Part shown: one piece after another, positions 1-8,692 of the stretch
Position numbering within the stretch: the first letter of the stretch is position 1
How the letters are laid out: each line of letters starts with the position of its first letter
NCBI GenBank assembly: GCA_964487445.1
Contig: CAZAQG010000077.1
Location: 1 to 11,235 of the forward strand
Length of the DNA: 11,235 bases
Source of the DNA: BMS3Abin12 sp964487445
Lineage (GTDB): Bacteria > Pseudomonadota > Gammaproteobacteria > 21-64-14
Direction: 5' to 3'
The notes under the pieces: model-generated
What the model saw: the letters and a program-made list of their open reading frames with translations, nothing else
Told to the model about the DNA's origin: nothing
The model's database searches: none
Program-made: the position numbers and the translations under genes

Positions 1-1
1 T

Positions 2-2251
2 TTGTTTTTCGTCGGTGTGGTCACGCTTGGAGCGCTTATCTACGGAACCGTTCTGACCTATCGGTATGCCCCGCCGCAGCCCGAGCAGATCGTGGCGCCC
101 GGAGGCGAAGTCCTGTTTACGGGGCGTGATATCGTCGCCGGCAAAGGCGCTTTTCAACAGGCGGATCTGGGTGACTATGGCAGTATTTTCGGCATGGGGA
201 CTTACTTCGGCGAGGATTGGACCGCCAAATATCTGGTGCGACTCGGGCGGTTGACGGCCGATGCCATCGCCATCCCCCGTTACGGTAAACCCTACGCCGA
301 ACTGGGTATCGGCCCCAAGGCGGTGGTCAAGAACGAAATGCAAAAAGACCTCTGGGGGCTGCATCTTTGGGATAAGCGCCTGGTCGTTTCCGCACCGGTT
401 TCCCAGGCGATACGCAAGCTACAGACGGAAATATCCCACTTTATCCTCACCAACGATTTCAAGAAGGGCTATACCCGGGCCTACAGCCTGGATCCGAAGC
501 GGGCGAAACAGGCGGCCGACTTCATCCTCTATTCGGTGTTCACCACCGTGGCCCGGCGTCGGCACGTCGCTGCTTCGTGGACCAACAACTGGCCCTATGA
601 GCCCTTGGTCGGCAACGTGCCCACCCCGGGGACGTTTATCTGGACCTGGATCTCGTTCATGATCACCTTCGCCTTGTTCGGGGTCGTCGTCTTCATCTTT
701 GAACACTGGATCAACCGGGATGCGGGTACACCCAGGGTGTTGCTCGACAAATTCAATCCGCTCACCCCCGGCCAGCGCGCGGTCGCCCCGTACTTTCTGA
801 CTGTTGCGGCGGTGTTTCTGTTGCAGATCGCCGCCGGGGCGCTCATGGCCCATTACTATTCGGATCGAACAAGTTTTTACGGTATAAACATCGATTATCT
901 GGTGCCGTTCCAATTTCTTCGTGACCTACATCTGCAGGGGGCGATTGTGTGGATCGGCCTCGCCTGGTTGGGCTCCGGTCTGTTCTTGGCGCCTTTGATC
1001 GCCGGGCGCGAGGGGCGCGGGCAGGGGTGGATGAACGCCACGCTGTACTGGGTGACGCTCGCGGTGGTGGCCGGTGCCCTGATCGGGGACTACATGGGCA
1101 TCATGGGTTGGATCCGGCAGGGATGGTTCTGGGTCGGCAACCAGGGGCTGGCCTATCTTGAACTCGGGCGTCTGTGGCAAATCGGTTTCTTCATCGGGCT
1201 GCTCCTGTGGAGCCTGATGATGGGTCGTGCGATCTGGCCGCGGCTGATCGATCTCAAGGATGCCGCGCGGCGATTCTTGACCGGTCGGGTGGAACTCGAA
1301 CACTTGTTGTGGGCGAGCACCCTCAACATCGCTCTACTGTACTGGTTCGGGATGATTCCGCTTACCGGCATCAATCACTCCTTTACCATCACCGACTTCT
1401 GGCGCTGGTGGGTGGTGCATCTGTGGGTGGAGCAGTCCTTCGAGTTCTTCTTCACCATGGTGATGGCTTATCTGCTGATGGCCACTGGGCTGGTCTCACG
1501 AACCTTGGCGACGCGAACGGCGTTGTTCGATGTCATATTGATCTTTCTCGGCGGCATGCTCGGGATTGGGCATCACATGTACTGGGTGGGCGAGCCCGGC
1601 ATGTGGATCTCGGTGGGCAGCGTCTTCTCCTTCATCGAAGTGATGCCGCTGTTGCTCTTGGTCGTGGAGGCTTCGCACCAGTACCGCACCATCAAGACGC
1701 GCGGAGAAGCCTTCCCCTACCGCCTGGCCTTCCTGTACATCTTTGGCTCGGCATTCTGGAACTTCATAGGTGCCGGGGTATTCGGTGGCGGCACCCTCAA
1801 CGCACCGTTGGTCAACTACTATGAGCACGGTACATTCCTCACCTTGAACCACGCACATACCGCGCTTTTCGGTGCCTTCGGTCTCATGGCGATTGCATTG
1901 ATCTACTTCTGCCTGCGTTATGCGGCCGGGGATCGCTATCGCTGGAGTGACCGGGTCGGGATATGGGCCTTCTGGCTCTACAACGGGGGAATGGTGTTAT
2001 GGATTGCGCTCAACTTCTTCCCCATCGGCTGGCCTCAGTTGCAGGCGGTGTATGAACACGGCTATGCCTATGCCCGCAGCCTCAAGTTCTATGACACGAC
2101 ACTGTTGTGGCAGTGGTTGCGGTTCCCCGGCGATGTGGTATTCGCCGCCGGTGCCGTGCTCATGTCCCTCGACTTTCTGCGCAAGATCAAGCCGTTTTTC
2201 CCGAGGCTCTTCAAACTGGAGAATATGCCTACTCTGAGTGGGGAGCGATAA
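2..2251 (+). CDS. norB: Quinol-dependent nitric oxide reductase (qNOR family), 5' partial
   Basis: Single-subunit qNOR-family enzyme of the cytoplasmic membrane (haem-copper oxidase superfamily), expected to reduce 2 NO to N2O with quinol electrons. About 749 residues are visible, close to the usual 750-770. The frame is open to the window edge, and the N-terminal membrane segment looks clipped, so the TTG at base 2 is probably not the true start. Visible: an N-terminal helix, a periplasmic domain (about 25-210), then about 13 membrane segments. Catalytic residues by family knowledge: FeB ligands H473, H524 and H525, Glu in HLWVE (E477), E546 in FSFIE, haem ligands H617/H619 in NHAH, and D711 in RFPGD (quinol-site Asp). 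All FeB ligands are present, so this is a reductase and not a classical NO dismutase. Odd: VEQSFE where qNORs usually read VEGFFE, and GIGHHMYW, which is closer to cNOR. GC is lower than in the downstream genes. A terminator follows directly. Confidence 0.9.
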   Translation: MFFVGVVTLGALIYGTVLTYRYAPPQPEQIVAPGGEVLFTGRDIVAGKGAFQQADLGDYGSIFGMGTYFGEDWTAKYLVRLGRLTADAIAIPRYGKPYAELGIGPKAVVKNEMQKDLWGLHLWDKRLVVSAPVSQAIRKLQTEISHFILTNDFKKGYTRAYSLDPKRAKQAADFILYSVFTTVARRRHVAASWTNNWPYEPLVGNVPTPGTFIWTWISFMITFALFGVVVFIFEHWINRDAGTPRVLLDKFNPLTPGQRAVAPYFLTVAAVFLLQIAAGALMAHYYSDRTSFYGINIDYLVPFQFLRDLHLQGAIVWIGLAWLGSGLFLAPLIAGREGRGQGWMNATLYWVTLAVVAGALIGDYMGIMGWIRQGWFWVGNQGLAYLELGRLWQIGFFIGLLLWSLMMGRAIWPRLIDLKDAARRFLTGRVELEHLLWASTLNIALLYWFGMIPLTGINHSFTITDFWRWWVVHLWVEQSFEFFFTMVMAYLLMATGLVSRTLATRTALFDVILIFLGGMLGIGHHMYWVGEPGMWISVGSVFSFIEVMPLLLLVVEASHQYRTIKTRGEAFPYRLAFLYIFGSAFWNFIGAGVFGGGTLNAPLVNYYEHGTFLTLNHAHTALFGAFGLMAIALIYFCLRYAAGDRYRWSDRVGIWAFWLYNGGMVLWIALNFFPIGWPQLQAVYEHGYAYARSLKFYDTTLLWQWLRFPGDVVFAAGAVLMSLDFLRKIKPFFPRLFKLENMPTLSGER

Positions 2252-2272
2252 GGCACTGAAACAGGAACCATC

Positions 2273-2306
2273 CCGGCCCGCGGCGACCTCCCGCGGGCCG
2301 GTTTCT
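2273..2306 (+). terminator. Intrinsic terminator after norB
   Basis: A perfect 11-bp GC-rich stem (2273-2283 with 2291-2301, arm CCGGCCCGCGG) has a 7-base loop and is followed by TTTCT. It starts 22 bases after the norB stop. This should end norB transcription before the convergent tautomerase gene. Confidence 0.75.
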
Positions 2307-2568
2307 CCGATCATCCTTCCGGGGGCGATGTCGTCGGTTGCGGCACCTCCCGGCGGGCGGGTCACTACCGTTTTACGGAACAATCGGTTGGCCGTTCGCC
2401 GGGCCGGCGACGTGGGGGGTGCCGCCGGCCCCAAGGCGGGGGTTGCCGCGTGCGGATCGACGAGCGACCGGCGGGTGCGCGGGCGGTTCCCGGCGCGGCC
2501 CGGCACGGGCGTCTTCGTGAGCGCTCCGCCGCAGGGCCCGCCGGGAGGTGACGGAGCAAAGGCCGCGA
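2307..2568. other. Convergent intergenic stretch without a supported gene
   Basis: Very GC-rich DNA lies between the convergent norB and MIF-family genes. Open frames on both strands here have arginine/proline/glycine-rich translations with no recognisable family and no convincing ribosome binding site, as expected by chance at high GC. A small inverted repeat (CCG TTTTA CGG, near 2369-2379) could form a weak hairpin at the 3' end of the minus-strand transcript. Confidence 0.5.
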
Positions 2569-2913
2569 TCAGAAGGTCCCGCCGTTCCAGCCCCACAGGT
2601 GCCGCGGGGCGTCCGTGAATTCGATATACACCCGCTCCCCGGGGATGCCGAGGGCGGATTCGATCAGCGCGCAGAGTTCGCGCGACAGATCCGACGTGGA
2701 CTCCGACGGCAGCCCGATACTCTTGAGCTCGAGATAGGCGAGCGGGGCGTCGCTGCCGGCGAACGCCATCGCGGTCCCGGCCTCCAGCGCCACCATCACA
2801 TAGCTCTCCGGCTTGCCCAACGCCTGGGCCACGCGCGCGGAGGCGGTTTCCAGGAGCGCCTTCCGCGCCGCCGGTTCCGGGGTGAGGTTGGTCTGGATTC
2901 TGAGGTAGGGCAT
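2569..2913 (-). CDS. MIF-family tautomerase (phenylpyruvate tautomerase-like)
   Basis: Small cytosolic protein of 114 residues, the normal size for the macrophage migration inhibitory factor family (tautomerase fold, homotrimer). The start MPYLRIQTNL leaves Pro2, the catalytic base of the family, exposed after Met removal. An upstream in-frame Met would add 15 residues and bury Pro2, and ATG 2911-2913 has GAGGAG 10 bases upstream, so I chose that start. Family marks: GKPESYVMV with K34 (human Lys32 equivalent), the LELKSIG strand, GIPGERVYIEF and a C-terminal DAPRHLWGWNGGTF. The CxxC oxidoreductase motif of human MIF is absent. It lies 109 bases downstream of the DUF4124 gene on the same strand and may be cotranscribed. 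The physiological substrate in bacteria is generally unknown. Confidence 0.9.
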   Translation of the reverse strand: MPYLRIQTNLTPEPAARKALLETASARVAQALGKPESYVMVALEAGTAMAFAGSDAPLAYLELKSIGLPSESTSDLSRELCALIESALGIPGERVYIEFTDAPRHLWGWNGGTF

Positions 2914-3022
2914 GGCGGCGGTTCTCCTCGATCCGGGCCGGTGTTCGGAATCCGGCACCCTTCACGCGCGGCGCGAAACGGGCCGCGTCGCGCAGGCCGG
3001 GGGGCGGAGGTATCGGGCGCCG

Positions 3023-3496
3023 TCAGGAACAGTCCTTGGCGAGTTCCTTCTCGAGCGCCCGGATCTTCGCCTGGCGCTGTGCCTCGCTCATGCGCCGCAC
3101 CTTGCCGTTTGCCTCGTGGAGCCGGATCCGCGCGTGGGTCTGAATCAGGGTCAGGGTCTTGCGGGTCTTGCGGCACCGCGCCGCGTGCTGCGCCGGATTC
3201 TCGGGGGTCTTGGCCTTCGGCCCCTTGCCCGGGTGGTCCGGTTTCTTTCCGGCCGGCCGATCCGCGCTTTTGCCCGGCGGCTTCGCGACGACGGGGACGG
3301 CACCGACACCGGAGCCGTTTTCGGGGAGTCGGACGAGATCCCGCTCCGGGTTCGCGGGCGGCGTCTGCGAGTAATGGATCACCCCGCTCGAGTCGGTCCA
3401 TCGATAGATGGCCGCGGATGCGGGAGCGGCCAGCAGGAGTCCGGCCAGCAGGAGCGGGATCGACCGGGCATGGGTGAACAGGGTGTGTACCCCCAT
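3023..3496 (-). CDS. Secreted DUF4124-domain protein
   Basis: Predicted exported protein of 157 residues. The frame is open upstream, but ATG 3494-3496 is the best start: AAGGAG lies 8 bases before it, and a clear signal peptide begins there (basic start, hydrophobic core at about 14-24, APASA|A cleavage site near residue 28). Immediately after cleavage comes the DUF4124 core, YRWTDSSGVIHYSQTPP (about 31-47), a short beta motif common in gammaproteobacterial envelope proteins and of unknown function. A Pro/Lys/Gly-rich linker (about 65-100) follows, then a basic helical C-terminus (about 108-156) with C108 and C156 at its ends, which could form a disulfide in the periplasm. It is likely transcribed from a promoter near 3618-3647. 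The specific role is unknown. Confidence 0.8.
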   Translation of the reverse strand: MGVHTLFTHARSIPLLLAGLLLAAPASAAIYRWTDSSGVIHYSQTPPANPERDLVRLPENGSGVGAVPVVAKPPGKSADRPAGKKPDHPGKGPKAKTPENPAQHAARCRKTRKTLTLIQTHARIRLHEANGKVRRMSEAQRQAKIRALEKELAKDCS

Positions 3497-3544
3497 TTGT
3501 CGTTCTCCTTGTGCATGTGCCGGTCTGGCATCCCGGTCCGGTAT

Positions 3545-3606
3545 CCGCTCCGCCTCTTCCGGGGTCGGAGCGGCGGTTTCGCACCGTCGCCCGGGTCCGG
3601 GCGACG
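3545..3606 (-). promoter_or_regulatory. Structured 5' leader of the DUF4124 gene: two stem-loops
   Basis: Two inverted repeats sit between the predicted transcription start (about 3611) and the ribosome binding site. The first is a near-continuous palindrome at 3585-3606 (10-bp arms, CGTCGCCCGG and its complement, 2 bases between). The second pairs 3545-3551 with 3567-3573 (CCGCTCC/GGAGCGG). They could stabilise the mRNA 5' end or act as an operator. The pairing is seen; any function is inferred. Confidence 0.35.
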
Positions 3607-3617
3607 CGGCATTTGCC

Positions 3618-3647
3618 ATTATGGTGCCATTCATTCGGTCGTGACAA
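3618..3647 (-). promoter_or_regulatory. Candidate sigma-70 promoter for the DUF4124 gene
   Basis: On the minus strand TTGTCA (3647-3642) and CATAAT (3623-3618) are separated by 18 bases; each hexamer matches consensus at 5 of 6 positions. The predicted start near 3611 leaves a leader of about 115 bases before the ATG at 3496. Confidence 0.5.
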
Positions 3648-3774
3648 GCGCACGTGCATTGCGCGAAGTGGATCGCGCGGGCGGCGGTGAACGCGGTCCG
3701 TGAGACGCTCGACGCCGGAGAGGTCCCGACCCCGGCGAACATCCGTGGAGCGCCGACGGCGTTTGTTTGACCTA

Positions 3775-3803
3775 TTGACTGTCCTATGAAAACCCAGTAA
3801 TTT
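3775..3803 (+). promoter_or_regulatory. Candidate promoter for the ilv operon
   Basis: TTGACT (3775-3780) and TAATTT (3798-3803) are spaced by 17 bases in a locally AT-richer patch directly upstream of ilvI. The predicted start near 3810 gives a leader of about 54 bases, too short for a classical ilv attenuator, and I see no leader peptide rich in Ile/Leu/Val codons. The rest of 3648-3863 holds no supported gene. Confidence 0.4.
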
Positions 3804-3863
3804 TCTACGCTTACGCTGGCTCTCGTTCAGGGTCGGCGGCAGACGGCTTCAGAGGACCCCGCG

Positions 3864-5558
<1,695 letters not shown>

Positions 5559-5561
5559 ATC

Positions 5562-6056
5562 ATGCGGCACATTATCTCGATCCTGTTGGAGAACGAGGCC
5601 GGGGCCCTGTCGCACGTCGCCGGGCTGTTCTCCGCACGCGGCTACAATATCGAGTCGCTGACCGTGGCCCCCACCGAGGACCCCTCGCTCTCGCGCATGA
5701 CCCTGGTGACCAGCGGCAGCGACGATATCATCGAGCAGATCATCAAGCAGCTGAACAAGCTGGTGGATACGGTACGGCTCATCGACCTCACCGAGGGGCC
5801 GCACATCGAGCGCGAGATGCTGCTGGTGAAAGTGCGCGCCGAGGGCGGCGGCACGCGCGAGGAGATCAAGCGCGTCGCCGACATCTTCCGCGGCCGCATC
5901 ATCGACGTGACCGATACGACCTATACCATCGAGCTGACCGGCGCGTGGGGCAAGTTGGACGCCTTCCTCGACACCTTGCATCGTCCGTTGATCCTGGAGG
6001 TCGTGCGTTCCGGGGTGTCCGGTATCTCCCGCGGGGAGAAGGTGTTGCAGGCATAG
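5562..6056 (+). CDS. ilvH: Acetolactate synthase small, regulatory subunit
   Basis: Regulatory subunit of AHAS. It activates the large subunit and mediates valine feedback inhibition. 164 residues, essentially the length of E. coli IlvH (163). An N-terminal ACT domain (about 1-75: LLENEAGALSHVAGLFSARG, then YNIESLTVAPTEDPSLSRMT) is followed by the C-terminal domain with FRGRIIDVT and ending VVRSGVSGISRGEK. N11, G14 and N29, the region where valine-resistance mutations map in E. coli IlvH, are conserved, so valine sensitivity is expected. The ATG lies 3 bases after the ilvI stop without a clear Shine-Dalgarno sequence, which suggests translational coupling by reinitiation. Confidence 0.95.
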   Translation: MRHIISILLENEAGALSHVAGLFSARGYNIESLTVAPTEDPSLSRMTLVTSGSDDIIEQIIKQLNKLVDTVRLIDLTEGPHIEREMLLVKVRAEGGGTREEIKRVADIFRGRIIDVTDTTYTIELTGAWGKLDAFLDTLHRPLILEVVRSGVSGISRGEKVLQA

Positions 6057-6120
6057 TGCAGAAACCATCCCGCCCGCCGGGTGCGCGGCGCACAATCAGC
6101 AGTTGGAGCCAACGACCGTG

Positions 6121-7137
6121 ATGAATATCTATTACGACAAAGACGGCGACCTGTCCGTCATCCGCAGCAAAAAGGTCACCGTCATCGGATACGGATCGCA
6201 GGGCCACGCCCATGCGAACAACCTCAGGGACAGCGGCGTGGAGGTGACCGTCGGCCTGCGCGCCGATTCCGCCTCGGTCGCCAAGGCCGGGAACGCCGGC
6301 CTTACGGTCAAGCCGGTGGACGAGGCCGTGAAGGGCGCCGACCTGGTGATGGTGCTCGCCCCCGACGAGCATCAGGCGCGCCTGTATCGCGAGGTCATCG
6401 AGCCGAACATCGGTCGCGGCGCGGTCCTGGCCTTCGCCCACGGGTTCAACATCCACTTTCAGCAGATCGAGCCGCGCCCGGACCTGGACGTGGTGATGAT
6501 CGCCCCCAAGGGGCCCGGGCACCTCGTGCGTTCGACCTACGAGAAGGGCGCCGGCGTGCCGTCGCTGATCGCCATGCAGCAGGACGCCTCCGGCGTCGCC
6601 AAGGATATCGCCCTCTCCTATGCGGTGGCGATCGGTGCGGGGCGCGCGGGCATCATCGAGACCAGCTTCCGCGAGGAGACGGAGACGGATCTCTTCGGTG
6701 AGCAGGTGGTGCTCTGCGGGGGTACGACCGCGCTGGTCCAGGCCGCTTTTGAGACCCTGGTCGAGGCGGGCTATGCGCCTGAGATGGCGTACTTCGAGTG
6801 TCTGCATGAACTCAAGCTGATCGTCGACCTGATGTACGAGGGCGGCATCGCGAACATGCGCTATTCAATTTCCAATACCGCCGAATACGGCGATCTGACG
6901 CGCGGTCCGCGTATTATCGATGAGCGGGCGCGCGCCGAGATGCGACGCATCCTCGCCGAGATCCAGACCGGGCAGTTCGCGCGCGAGTTCATCCTGGAGA
7001 ACCAGGCCGGCGCGCCGACCCTGAAGGCGATGCGCCGGCTCAGCCGCGAGCAGTCGATCGAGGTGGTCGGGGAGCGTCTGCGCGATATGATGCCGTGGAT
7101 CAAGGCCGGGCGGATCGTCGACAAGACCCGTAACTGA
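6121..7137 (+). CDS. ilvC: Ketol-acid reductoisomerase, class I
   Basis: NADPH- and Mg-dependent isomerisation plus reduction of acetolactate or acetohydroxybutyrate to the dihydroxy acids of Val/Leu/Ile synthesis. With ATG 6121 the protein has 338 residues, exactly the class I short form. The TTG further upstream (6103) would add six residues not found in the family. GGAG lies 12 bases before the ATG. Rossmann motif GYGSQG at 23-28. The cofactor loop VGLRADSAS keeps R47, S50 and S52, typical of NADPH preference. Catalytic H107 (AFAHGF) and K130 are present, as are Mg ligands D190, E194, E226 and E230 and substrate-binding S251. It lies 64 bases after ilvH in the same operon. Nothing unusual is seen. 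Confidence 0.96.
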   Translation: MNIYYDKDGDLSVIRSKKVTVIGYGSQGHAHANNLRDSGVEVTVGLRADSASVAKAGNAGLTVKPVDEAVKGADLVMVLAPDEHQARLYREVIEPNIGRGAVLAFAHGFNIHFQQIEPRPDLDVVMIAPKGPGHLVRSTYEKGAGVPSLIAMQQDASGVAKDIALSYAVAIGAGRAGIIETSFREETETDLFGEQVVLCGGTTALVQAAFETLVEAGYAPEMAYFECLHELKLIVDLMYEGGIANMRYSISNTAEYGDLTRGPRIIDERARAEMRRILAEIQTGQFAREFILENQAGAPTLKAMRRLSREQSIEVVGERLRDMMPWIKAGRIVDKTRN

Positions 7138-7204
7138 GCGCAGATCGCGGTGCGGGCCGGCCCCGGCGCGGCCGCCGCGTCCGAGCGCAGGCGACGCATA
7201 CGCC

Positions 7205-7840
7205 ATGTCGCGTACCGGATATCCGCTCATCTCCCGGGAGGGATGGCCCGCGATCTTCGGCGTGGCGGCGCTGGCCGTGGCGGTGCACCACTTCGCGGGT
7301 CTCGCCTGGGCCGTGCCGCTGTGGCTCGGTGTCCCGGCCCTGTTGTTCGTGTTCCGCGATCCGGAGCGCCCGATCCCGGCCCTGCCGCTGGCGGTGCTCA
7401 GCCCGGTGGACGGGCGCGTGGCGGCGGTGGGGAAGGGGGTCGATCCCTACCTCGGGCGTGACGCCGTGAGCATCGGTATCGAGATGAACCGGCTGGGTGT
7501 CTACTCGACCCGCAGTCCGGTAGAGGGCAAGGTGGTGCAGCGCTGGTACACGGCGCGCGCCGAGGCGGGCGTGGGATCCGGCAGGCCGCGCTACGGGGTG
7601 CAGGTGCGTACCGACGAGGGCGACGACGTGGTCCTGGCGATGGTCGGCGGTTCCCGGCTCCGGCGCCCGCGCTGTTACGTACAGCACGGCGAGCGTATAG
7701 GGCACGGCCAGCGTTGCGGCCATATCCTCTTCGGCTCGCGGGTCGAGGTCTATCTGCCCGTCAACTCGCGCGTGGATGTGCGGGCCGGCGACCGGGTCAT
7801 GGCCGGCGTCAGCGTGCTGGCGACACTGATTCACAAGTGA
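7205..7840 (+). CDS. psd: Phosphatidylserine decarboxylase-like proenzyme (short PSD-B type), divergent
   Basis: Member of the short (about 210 residue) phosphatidylserine decarboxylase proenzyme family, 211 residues. These membrane-bound enzymes self-cleave at Gly-Ser to create a pyruvoyl group and make phosphatidylethanolamine from phosphatidylserine. Visible: YPLISREGWP, hydrophobic anchor segments (about 16-50), FRDPERPIP, SPVDG with D69 (triad Asp), a RSPVEGKV strand (103-110), and the cleavage site FGS (G177-S178) followed by RVEVYLP. Between these, the usual DVHxNR/NVHxNR segment reads GVYSTR, placing Tyr100 where a His normally sits. The NFLNA...NER segment found in typical relatives is not recognisable (residues 116-129). 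It is followed by pssA, which supports a role in the same pathway. The start is by family alignment; the ribosome binding site is weak. Gap to ilvC is 67 bases. Confidence 0.8.
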   Translation: MSRTGYPLISREGWPAIFGVAALAVAVHHFAGLAWAVPLWLGVPALLFVFRDPERPIPALPLAVLSPVDGRVAAVGKGVDPYLGRDAVSIGIEMNRLGVYSTRSPVEGKVVQRWYTARAEAGVGSGRPRYGVQVRTDEGDDVVLAMVGGSRLRRPRCYVQHGERIGHGQRCGHILFGSRVEVYLPVNSRVDVRAGDRVMAGVSVLATLIHK

Positions 7841-7842
7841 TT

Positions 7843-7880
7843 GCGCCGCCGGTGCGGCGCGCGGGCCGGGAGCATCCCGG
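7843..7880 (+). promoter_or_regulatory. Two stem-loops in the psd-pssA gap, the second overlapping the pssA ribosome binding site
   Basis: GCGCCGC pairs with GCGGCGC (7843-7849 with 7854-7860), and CCGGGA pairs with TCCCGG (7866-7871 with 7875-7880). The 3' arm of the second includes the first two bases of the GGAGG at 7879-7883, so folding could limit pssA translation. There is no T-tract, so terminator function is unlikely. Confidence 0.35.
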
Positions 7881-7890
7881 AGGATGCCCG

Positions 7891-8670
7891 ATGGAGCCGG
7901 AACCGACCGAGGTCAAGCGCCGCAGGGGGATCTACCTCCTGCCGAACCTGCTCACGACCGCCGGCCTGTTCGCCGGCTTCTACGCCATCGTCGCCGCCAT
8001 GGGTGGCCGCTACGGGACCGCGGCGCTCGCCGTCTATGTGGCGATGATCCTCGACGGCCTGGACGGGCGCGTGGCGCGCCTGACCAACACCCAGACCGCG
8101 TTCGGCGTGGAGTACGACAGTCTCTCGGACATGGTCTCCTTCGGACTGGCTCCGGCGCTGGTGATCTACGAGTGGTCGCTGTCGGGGCTTGCCCACTACG
8201 GCTGGTTATGGGCCAAGTTCGGCTGGTTGGGAGCGTTCGTCTATGCGGCGGGTGCCGCACTGCGCTTGGCGCGCTTCAATACGCAGGTCGGAATCCTCGA
8301 CAAGCGTTACTTCCAAGGTCTGCCCAGTCCCGCCGCGGCGGCGGTCGTGGTCGGATTGGTATGGGTCGGCAACGAGACCGGCGTGGGCGGTACCGAACTT
8401 GCGTTCCCCGCCCTTATCCTGACCATTCTCGCGGGCATGCTGATGGTCAGCAACATCCGCTACTACAGTTTCAAGGAAGTGGACTTCGTACGCCGGGTCC
8501 CGTTCGTAGCCATACTCCTGGTGGTGATGGCCTTCGTGCTCATCTCGATCGATCCTCCCAAGGTCCTGTTCGGCGTCACCCTGGCCTACCTGATCGCGGG
8601 TCCCCTGCATACCCTCTACCGCCTGCGCCGCCACCGTGCCGAGCGTCGCGCCGCGGGGCGCGGCGGCTGA
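7891..8670 (+). CDS. pssA: CDP-diacylglycerol--serine O-phosphatidyltransferase
   Basis: Integral membrane enzyme joining CDP-diacylglycerol and serine to give phosphatidylserine, the substrate of Psd. 259 residues from ATG 7891, which has GGAGG 7 bases upstream. The frame is open further upstream but overlaps psd there. The CDP-alcohol phosphatidyltransferase signature is complete: D58-G59-x2-A62-R63-x8-G72-x3-D76-x3-D80, with an extra D55. About eight hydrophobic helices follow, including YLLPNLLTTAGLFAGF at the start and segments near 100-125, 150-170, 180-197 and 208-240. It belongs to the membrane-type (type II) PssA rather than the E. coli phospholipase D-like type. Probable last gene of the operon, since the next gene is convergent 22 bases away. 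A GC hairpin (8649-8665) spans its last codons but lacks a T-tract. Confidence 0.94.
   Translation: MEPEPTEVKRRRGIYLLPNLLTTAGLFAGFYAIVAAMGGRYGTAALAVYVAMILDGLDGRVARLTNTQTAFGVEYDSLSDMVSFGLAPALVIYEWSLSGLAHYGWLWAKFGWLGAFVYAAGAALRLARFNTQVGILDKRYFQGLPSPAAAAVVVGLVWVGNETGVGGTELAFPALILTILAGMLMVSNIRYYSFKEVDFVRRVPFVAILLVVMAFVLISIDPPKVLFGVTLAYLIAGPLHTLYRLRRHRAERRAAGRGG
8649..8665 (+). other. GC hairpin at the end of pssA
   Basis: CGCCGCG (8649-8655) and CGCGGCG (8659-8665) form a 7-bp stem with a 3-base loop just before the stop codon, between two convergent genes. With no T-rich tail, it is at best a weak terminator or a 3'-end stabiliser. Confidence 0.25.
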
Positions 8671-8692
8671 GACACGTGCGGTCTTCGGTCCC

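Noticed and set aside
2..2251. Nitric oxide dismutase instead of reductase
   Set aside because: Both FeB-site histidines of the HH pair and the Glu of HLWVE are intact; NODs alter the HH pair to HN.
2238..2618. A 126-codon plus-strand frame starting inside the norB 3' end
   Set aside because: It runs through the norB terminator hairpin, has no ribosome binding site or family, and overlaps the tautomerase gene antisense.
1997..2965. A 322-codon minus-strand frame over the norB end and the MIF-family gene
   Set aside because: It is antisense to the norB C-terminus and in another frame of the tautomerase gene; the translation is low-complexity Arg/Pro/Gly.
6103..6120. TTG 6103 as the ilvC start
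   Set aside because: It adds six residues absent from class I family members, while ATG 6121 gives the standard 338-residue protein.
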